A DNA stretch of 9,779 nucleotides from positions 1 to 9,779 of the forward strand of contig JAKPMW010000218.1 in NCBI GenBank assembly GCA_029548715.1. The letters run 5' to 3'. Source of the stretch: Spirochaetota bacterium. Lineage in GTDB: Bacteria; Spirochaetota; JAGLSM01; JAKPMW01. Position numbers and translations under genes: made by a program. The notes under the pieces are model-generated. The model saw only the letters and a program-made list of their open reading frames with translations, was not told the DNA's origin and did no database searches. Below, piece after piece: positions 5,848-9,779 of the stretch (the stretch's first letter is position 1; each line of letters begins with the position of its first letter).

Positions 5848-8230
5848 CCTGTTGCCTCCTTTTCGCGTCAAGCATCCTGGCGACCACCTCCAGCAAGTCC
5901 CTGACCGCAAAGGGCTTTTGGAGAAACTCGGCTTGGGCGGTCAACTGCCCCCGCTCGACAAGCAGGGTATCCGCATACCCGGAGATAAATAATAACGGGA
6001 CCCGGGGCAAAATCTCCCGGATTTTTTTTGCCAGGACATCCCCTCCCATTCCCGGCATCATCACATCCGTAATCACCAGATCCGCAACCAGTCCGGATCC
6101 AAAATCGGCAAGCGCCCGTACCGCATCCTGATAGATCGACACCCGGTATCCCGCCCGGACAAGGATCTCACGCACAAGTTCGACCACAGTCCCATCGTCC
6201 TCGACAACAACCACGCTCGCATCGCCCTGGGCAAGTGGATCCGGGACACTCCCGGATCCGGCGTTCCCCTGCACATGTGGCCTGGACGCGGCCGGCAGGA
6301 ATATGGAAAAGGAGGAGCCCTGCCCGGGTGTGCTTTCCACGCCCAGATGTCCTCCATTCTGTTCGACAATACTGGCAACTATTGGCAGGCCCAGCCCGGT
6401 TCCCGTTCCCGGCTGCTTGGTCGTATAAAACGGCTCAAAAATCTTGGCCCTGGTCTCAACATCAAACCCGCATCCCGTATCGCTGACCCTGATGATGGCG
6501 TATGCCCCTTCAGACTCAACCGTCAGGCCAATCGTCCCCCTGCCCTGCATCGCATCCACCGCGTTGAGGGTCAGGTTAAGCAAGACCTGTTCGATCTGCA
6601 GGATATCGGCACAGATCGGAACCCCGGCTTCGGGGAGGGTCACAACAAATTCGACGTTCTCTCCACCCGTTCGCTGCAGCAAGGGCAAAAAATTCCTGAC
6701 AATCGCACAGGCGTCCGCGTCAACAAGATGGACCGGCTGCTTCCGGCTGAAGGTCAAGAGCTGGCGGGTTATCCCGGCAGCCCGGGAAGCGGTATCCCGG
6801 ATCATTCCCAGCTCTGTCCTCCAGGGTCCGGTCTCAGGGTTGGCAAGCAGTAGCTCGGCATACCCCAGCATTGGGGAAAGAAGGTTGTTGAAATCGTGCG
6901 CCACCGCTCCGGCCAGCCGTCCGATGGCCTCAACCCTCTGGGCATGATGCAACTGTTCCTCAAGCCTGTTTCGCTCTTGTTCGATCCTGCGGATTTCGGT
7001 CATGTCCTCAACGTGTCCGAAGAGATGATGCACTTCGCCATCCGCTCCACGCACCGCTTTGATGATGAGCCGAACTGGGAAAACGGTCCCGTTTTTTTTC
7101 TGGAAGACCAGTTCCTCCGCAAGCGAGACAGGGCTTTCAATAACCCGCCGGAGAAGACCTTCACGATCCTCATGCCGGACATAGACCTGTGATGGAATAT
7201 CTGTTATCTCCTCGATCATGCTCCCCGGGCTGTCATACCCAAAAATCCGGCACATCTCCGGATTCACAGAAAGAAAGCGTCCACTCAAGGTTGACTGAAA
7301 GATCCCCATCGGAGATTCTTCAAAAATATTGCGGTATTTTTCGCGACTCTTGCGCAATTCCTCTTCGGCCAGCTTGCGCTGGGTAATCACCCGCGAAAAT
7401 CCGACAATGCTCTCAATCTGCCCGCCCGCTCCTCGAATGGGAACCAGCAGGGTCAGGGCCACCTGATAGCCGGAAGGAAGCTCCATCTCCTCTTCGTAGC
7501 TGACCGGCCCGTCAGCGTCAAAGCAGCGCGAGTAATGTTCGATTGCGTGTTCGGCAATCTCCGGGGGGAGGCATTCGTGCGGGGTCCGGCCGACCAGGCT
7601 GGCCGCCGGAATGCCGGTCACCAGTTCGTGCTGTGGATTGAAGTTTTCGTAGACAAAACTGCCAGTCTCCTCCCGCCTGACGATGAAGATGCTGTCCGAG
7701 CTGTTGCGGAACATCTCGTCATAGCGGCGCTCAACCCGGCGCAAAACGTCAAGGGTCTCCTGCTCTTCGGTCACGTCCTGCACCACACTGATCAGCCGGA
7801 CAATCCGGCCACTGGCCGAGTCCCGCTCGGGCGAAACAGTGTCTCTCAGCCAGCGGATCCCGCCATCCGCAGCCCGGACACGGAAGATGCAGGAGACCTG
7901 TTGTCCGGACATGAGCTTTGCCAGCTCACCACGAAACCGGGGAAGATCTTCGGGGAAAATGATTTTTGAAAAGGATTCGAAGTCGTTGATACTCGCAAAA
8001 TCAATCCCGAGGGTGTCGAGAATGGGTGCCCTGGCCCAGTCCCGGGAAAACTTGCCCTCCGGCGTCAGCACCAGGCTTGAAGCCCCGTCGGTTGAAAGGT
8101 CGCAGATCCGGGAGAGGATGGTTGTATCAAGCACAAGCTGTCTGATCCGCCCCCGCTGGCGCAGACAGACAATCAGCAGGATGACCGCTGTTCCCAGAAA
8201 AAAACCGGCCAGGATCAACGGAATCAGCAT
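5816..8230 (-). CDS. Membrane-anchored multi-PAS hybrid sensor histidine kinase
   Basis: An 804-residue two-component sensor. One N-terminal transmembrane helix (about residues 3-23) is followed by a cytosolic chain. It carries three PAS/PAC modules at about 45-157, 165-288 and 295-415; the PAC ends read VVQDVTEEQE, GFSRVITQRK and GHVEDMTEIR. The kinase core has the phospho-acceptor His445 in AVAHDFNNLLSP, an N-box with Asn556 (LLNLTLNAVDAM), a G1 box (VSDTGCG, Asp584) and GTGTGLGLP near 608-616. A C-terminal receiver has acidic residues EDD at 677-679, phospho-acceptor Asp722 in ITDVMMPGMGG, Ser750 and Lys772 (QKPF). All phosphotransfer residues are intact. No periplasmic sensor loop is present, so the signal is probably read inside the cell by the PAS domains; the ligand is unknown. 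There is no output domain and no partner regulator in the window. Its ATG overlaps the upstream phosphorylase stop (ATGCTGA), and its own Shine-Dalgarno is weak (GGCGG), suggesting translational coupling. Confidence 0.96.
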   Translation of the reverse strand: MLIPLILAGFFLGTAVILLIVCLRQRGRIRQLVLDTTILSRICDLSTDGASSLVLTPEGKFSRDWARAPILDTLGIDFASINDFESFSKIIFPEDLPRFRGELAKLMSGQQVSCIFRVRAADGGIRWLRDTVSPERDSASGRIVRLISVVQDVTEEQETLDVLRRVERRYDEMFRNSSDSIFIVRREETGSFVYENFNPQHELVTGIPAASLVGRTPHECLPPEIAEHAIEHYSRCFDADGPVSYEEEMELPSGYQVALTLLVPIRGAGGQIESIVGFSRVITQRKLAEEELRKSREKYRNIFEESPMGIFQSTLSGRFLSVNPEMCRIFGYDSPGSMIEEITDIPSQVYVRHEDREGLLRRVIESPVSLAEELVFQKKNGTVFPVRLIIKAVRGADGEVHHLFGHVEDMTEIRRIEQERNRLEEQLHHAQRVEAIGRLAGAVAHDFNNLLSPMLGYAELLLANPETGPWRTELGMIRDTASRAAGITRQLLTFSRKQPVHLVDADACAIVRNFLPLLQRTGGENVEFVVTLPEAGVPICADILQIEQVLLNLTLNAVDAMQGRGTIGLTVESEGAYAIIRVSDTGCGFDVETRAKIFEPFYTTKQPGTGTGLGLPIVASIVEQNGGHLGVESTPGQGSSFSIFLPAASRPHVQGNAGSGSVPDPLAQGDASVVVVEDDGTVVELVREILVRAGYRVSIYQDAVRALADFGSGLVADLVITDVMMPGMGGDVLAKKIREILPRVPLLFISGYADTLLVERGQLTAQAEFLQKPFAVRDLLEVVARMLDAKRRQQGDTGRDCPLE
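5855..5863 (-). promoter_or_regulatory. Strong Shine-Dalgarno for the rhomboid gene
   Basis: AAAAGGAGG on the minus strand, seven bases before GTG at 5847-5845. It lies inside the 3' coding part of the kinase gene. This fixes the rhomboid start at GTG in place of the longer ATG form. Confidence 0.75.
8224..8230 (-). promoter_or_regulatory. Stop/start overlap ATGCTGA, phosphorylase to kinase
   Basis: The kinase ATG (8230-8228) and the phosphorylase TGA (8226-8224) share a 7-base overlap in different frames. With only a weak GGCGG upstream, the kinase is likely translated by ribosomes finishing the phosphorylase, so the two should be made together. Confidence 0.75.
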
Positions 8231-8952
8231 TGTCCGCCCGCCCCCGTGGCATGGGCCAGCGCTGCATCAAGCGCGACTTCGATCATGCTGCGTACTGTCC
8301 GGTCAATCAGGGCCCGCTCAGCCCTGACCTGGCCCTCGATGGTATCGGTAACGGCAAAGACTGCCCCGGCCTGGAGCCCGCGCAGGGCGGCCACGGTAAA
8401 GACAGCCGCCGCCTCCATTTCGAGAGCCAGGACACCAAGGCTGCGCAAGCCCGCCGTGACAGCCTGCCTCGGGTCATAAAAGAGATCCATTGAGGCGACC
8501 GTTCCCACCCTGAATGCAGTCCCGGAGGCCTGCGCAGCCGCCACCAGGGCGGCTGTCACTCCCCAGGATGCGGCTGGCGCGTACCCGGCCACGGAGGCCA
8601 GCTGGCTCGAGGCCCCGTCACAGGCGCAGGCAGCGTTGGCAATGACAAGGGACCCCGCGGAGACCCCTGCCTGCAGGGTCCCACAGGTCCCGATCCTGAT
8701 GATGGTCTTGACGCCCAGCATGGCCAGCTCTTCACAGATGATCGCGGCCGACGGTCCGCCCATCCCGCTGGCCTGCACGGTAAGGGGGCAACCCTTCCAT
8801 ATCCCGCTATAGCCCACAAGTCCGCGAACCTGGCTGTAACACCTGGCCGACTCAAGGAACTCATGCGCTATCAGGTGGGCCCGGTCGGGATCTCCGGGCA
8901 GGACGGCAACTGGTGCAAGTTCTTCGGGGGTTCCCCCAAGGTGTAGCGGCAT
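8224..8952 (-). CDS. Nucleoside phosphorylase, DeoD/Udp superfamily (purine-type more likely)
   Basis: A 242-residue cytosolic enzyme that should cleave a ribonucleoside with phosphate to base plus ribose 1-phosphate in nucleoside salvage. Visible motifs: VLPGDPDR (18-24, phosphate site), Arg43, SGMGGPSAA (62-70), RIGTCGT (86-92, phosphate site), VGTVASMDLFYD (149-160), and ALEMEAAAVFTVA (176-188, ribose-binding Glu). Asp203 in AVTDT with Arg213 in RAER matches the Asp/Arg acid pair of hexameric purine phosphorylases. The chain lacks the extra segment of E. coli uridine phosphorylase just before the EME motif. I therefore lean towards a purine or methylthioadenosine substrate, but DGASSQL and the udk neighbour resemble uridine phosphorylase context. 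The start at 8952 has GGAG five bases upstream and an extended -10 promoter behind it. It is the first gene of the unit and overlaps the kinase start by 7 bp. Confidence 0.94.
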   Translation of the reverse strand: MPLHLGGTPEELAPVAVLPGDPDRAHLIAHEFLESARCYSQVRGLVGYSGIWKGCPLTVQASGMGGPSAAIICEELAMLGVKTIIRIGTCGTLQAGVSAGSLVIANAACACDGASSQLASVAGYAPAASWGVTAALVAAAQASGTAFRVGTVASMDLFYDPRQAVTAGLRSLGVLALEMEAAAVFTVAALRGLQAGAVFAVTDTIEGQVRAERALIDRTVRSMIEVALDAALAHATGAGGQC

Positions 8953-8993
8953 ACCTTCTCCAACCGGTCAATCATCTGGCACAACCGATTTTG

Positions 8994-9025
8994 ACTATAG
9001 CACAGAGCTGGAGGTTTTGCAGCGG
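8994..9025 (-). promoter_or_regulatory. Extended -10 promoter for the phosphorylase-kinase-rhomboid unit
   Basis: On the minus strand TGC-TATAGT (TATAGT at 8994-8999, TG at 9001-9002) is an extended -10 with 5 of 6 matches. A weak -35, CTGCAA, lies 17 bp upstream. The predicted transcription start is near 8987, about 35 bases before the ATG. Confidence 0.55.
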
Positions 9026-9049
9026 GAATCTGCGGGCACTGTCCCGGGG

Positions 9050-9108
9050 CATGACACTCCCGGAGTCACACCAGTTTTTTGCAATACTGTCATGCGACTC
9101 CGGGAGTC
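9050..9108. repeat. Two 18-bp direct repeats, each with a 13-bp palindrome (candidate operator pair)
   Basis: Copy A is CATGACACTCCCGGAGTC (9050-9067) and copy B is CATGCGACTCCGGGAGTC (9091-9108), matching at 15 of 18 positions. Each contains a 13-bp inverted repeat, GACTCC-S-GGAGTC, perfect in copy B and with one outer mismatch in copy A. Their centres (9061 and 9102) are 41 bp apart, close to four helical turns, which would place two dimers on the same DNA face. They lie between the two divergent predicted promoters. No regulator gene is in the window, and I do not recognise the motif. They could instead be remnants of a dispersed palindromic repeat. Confidence 0.6.
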
Positions 9109-9136
9109 CTTGCAAGCACGCGGTCCGACGGGAGGA

Positions 9137-9167
9137 TTGGCCTGAACGCCAGGAGCCTGACTATACT
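9137..9167 (+). promoter_or_regulatory. Candidate promoter for udk
   Basis: TATACT at 9162-9167 matches the -10 consensus at 5 of 6. TTGGCC at 9137-9142 is a 4 of 6 match for -35, but the 19-bp spacer is long. The start would be near 9174, about 23 bases before the ATG. Moderate to weak support. Confidence 0.4.
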
Positions 9168-9196
9168 TGTGGTATCCGTCAAGCGGGGAGTAGCGC

Positions 9197-9779
9197 ATGC
9201 CCATCCTGATCCTGATCGCCGGCGGCACCTGTTCGGGCAAGACGACCATCGCCCGCCAGCTTGGCAAGCGCCTGCCCGAGGGCGAATCCCTGATCTTTTC
9301 GCATGACAATTACTACCATGACCTCGGGCACCTCTCGCAGGACGAGATCGACGGCTACAATTTCGACATTCCAGACGCCATCAATGCGGACCAGCTCGTC
9401 TCGGATGTCGAGGCCCTGCTGGCGGGCCGCCCGGTCACCCTGCCACGCTACGATTTTATCGCCCACCGGCGGACTGACGGGATCACGATCACATCCCCGC
9501 AGACCCTGATCATCCTCGAGGGGATCTTTACCCTGCACTTTACCCGGCTGATGGCCCTGGCCGATCTCAAGATCTTTGTCGAAACCGCCTCGGACATCCG
9601 CCTGGTGCGCCGCATCCAGCGCGACACACACGAGCGCAACTTTACTCTCGACGGGGTCCTCAGGCAGTACCTGGCCACCGTCAAGCCGATGCACGAAACC
9701 TTTATCGAACCGACGCGGGCCAATGCCGACATCATCATTCCCGGTGACCGCTCGTTCGAGATCGCCCTGCGGATGATCG
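9197..9779 (+). CDS. udk: Uridine kinase (3' partial)
   Basis: A cytosolic P-loop kinase that phosphorylates uridine and cytidine to their monophosphates in pyrimidine salvage. The window edge cuts the gene after 194 complete codons; the family is about 205-215 long, so nearly all is present. Start ATG 9197 has GGGGAG six bases upstream and an in-frame TAG at 9191. Motifs: Walker A GGTCSGKT (9-16), DNYYHDL (37-43, where the Asp is the usual catalytic base), YNFDIPDA (54-61, normally NFDHPDA, with Ile replacing His), PRYDFIAHRR (83-92, nucleoside-binding Tyr and His), ILEGIF (106-111), and VRRIQRDTHERN (137-148), where family members usually have ERG. The segment from QYL to IIIP (157-182) matches the family closely. 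It is divergent from the phosphorylase and shares its 244-bp upstream region. Confidence 0.95.
   Translation, partial: MPILILIAGGTCSGKTTIARQLGKRLPEGESLIFSHDNYYHDLGHLSQDEIDGYNFDIPDAINADQLVSDVEALLAGRPVTLPRYDFIAHRRTDGITITSPQTLIILEGIFTLHFTRLMALADLKIFVETASDIRLVRRIQRDTHERNFTLDGVLRQYLATVKPMHETFIEPTRANADIIIPGDRSFEIALRMI

Noticed and set aside
5848..5910. Longer rhomboid form starting at ATG 5910.
   Set aside because: It would add 21 residues without hydrophobic or conserved character and extend the overlap with the kinase to 95 bp; the GTG at 5847 has a near-perfect Shine-Dalgarno sequence.
9179..9694. A 171-codon minus-strand ORF opposite udk.
   Set aside because: The plus strand encodes an unmistakable uridine kinase with all motifs; the antisense frame has no family signal.

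Overview
The window comes from a GC-rich bacterial chromosome with dense, ordinary gene packing. There is no mobile element, CRISPR array, or tRNA or rRNA gene that I can see. A GAF/HD-GYP signalling protein, a PAS hybrid histidine kinase, an exported ankyrin protein, MutS2, a rhomboid protease and nucleoside-salvage enzymes fit a free-living, probably Gram-negative environmental bacterium. A spirochaete-like lineage is my loose guess; nothing here proves it.

Layout, left to right. (1) 1-1545 (+): 3' part of a GAF-GAF-HD-GYP protein, a likely cyclic-di-GMP phosphodiesterase; its reading frame is open to the left edge, so the start lies outside. (2) 1523-2509 (-): secreted ankyrin-repeat protein, convergent with gene 1, the two 3' ends overlapping by 23 bp. 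(3) 2510-2634: short AT-rich divergent promoter region. (4) 2635-5004 (+): MutS2 with a C-terminal Smr domain; its best start is a CTG codon behind a strong Shine-Dalgarno sequence. (5) 5059-8952 (-): a tightly overlapping three-gene unit, transcribed as nucleoside phosphorylase, then PAS hybrid histidine kinase, then rhomboid protease. (6) 8953-9196: a 244-bp divergent intergenic region with two 18-bp direct repeats, each holding a 13-bp palindrome, midway between two predicted promoters. (7) 9197-9779 (+): uridine kinase, cut by the right edge after 194 codons.

How the genes fit together: the right end looks like a nucleoside-salvage locus (phosphorylase and uridine kinase, divergent, with a shared candidate operator). 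The phosphorylase is translationally coupled to a membrane-anchored sensor kinase whose gene overlaps a rhomboid protease gene. The left part combines second-messenger signalling with an exported protein and the ribosome-rescue/recombination factor MutS2. I did not find a convincing undescribed multi-gene system. The observations most worth checking are the non-canonical mutS2 start, the repeated palindromes upstream of udk, and the unusual phosphorylase-kinase-rhomboid gene order.
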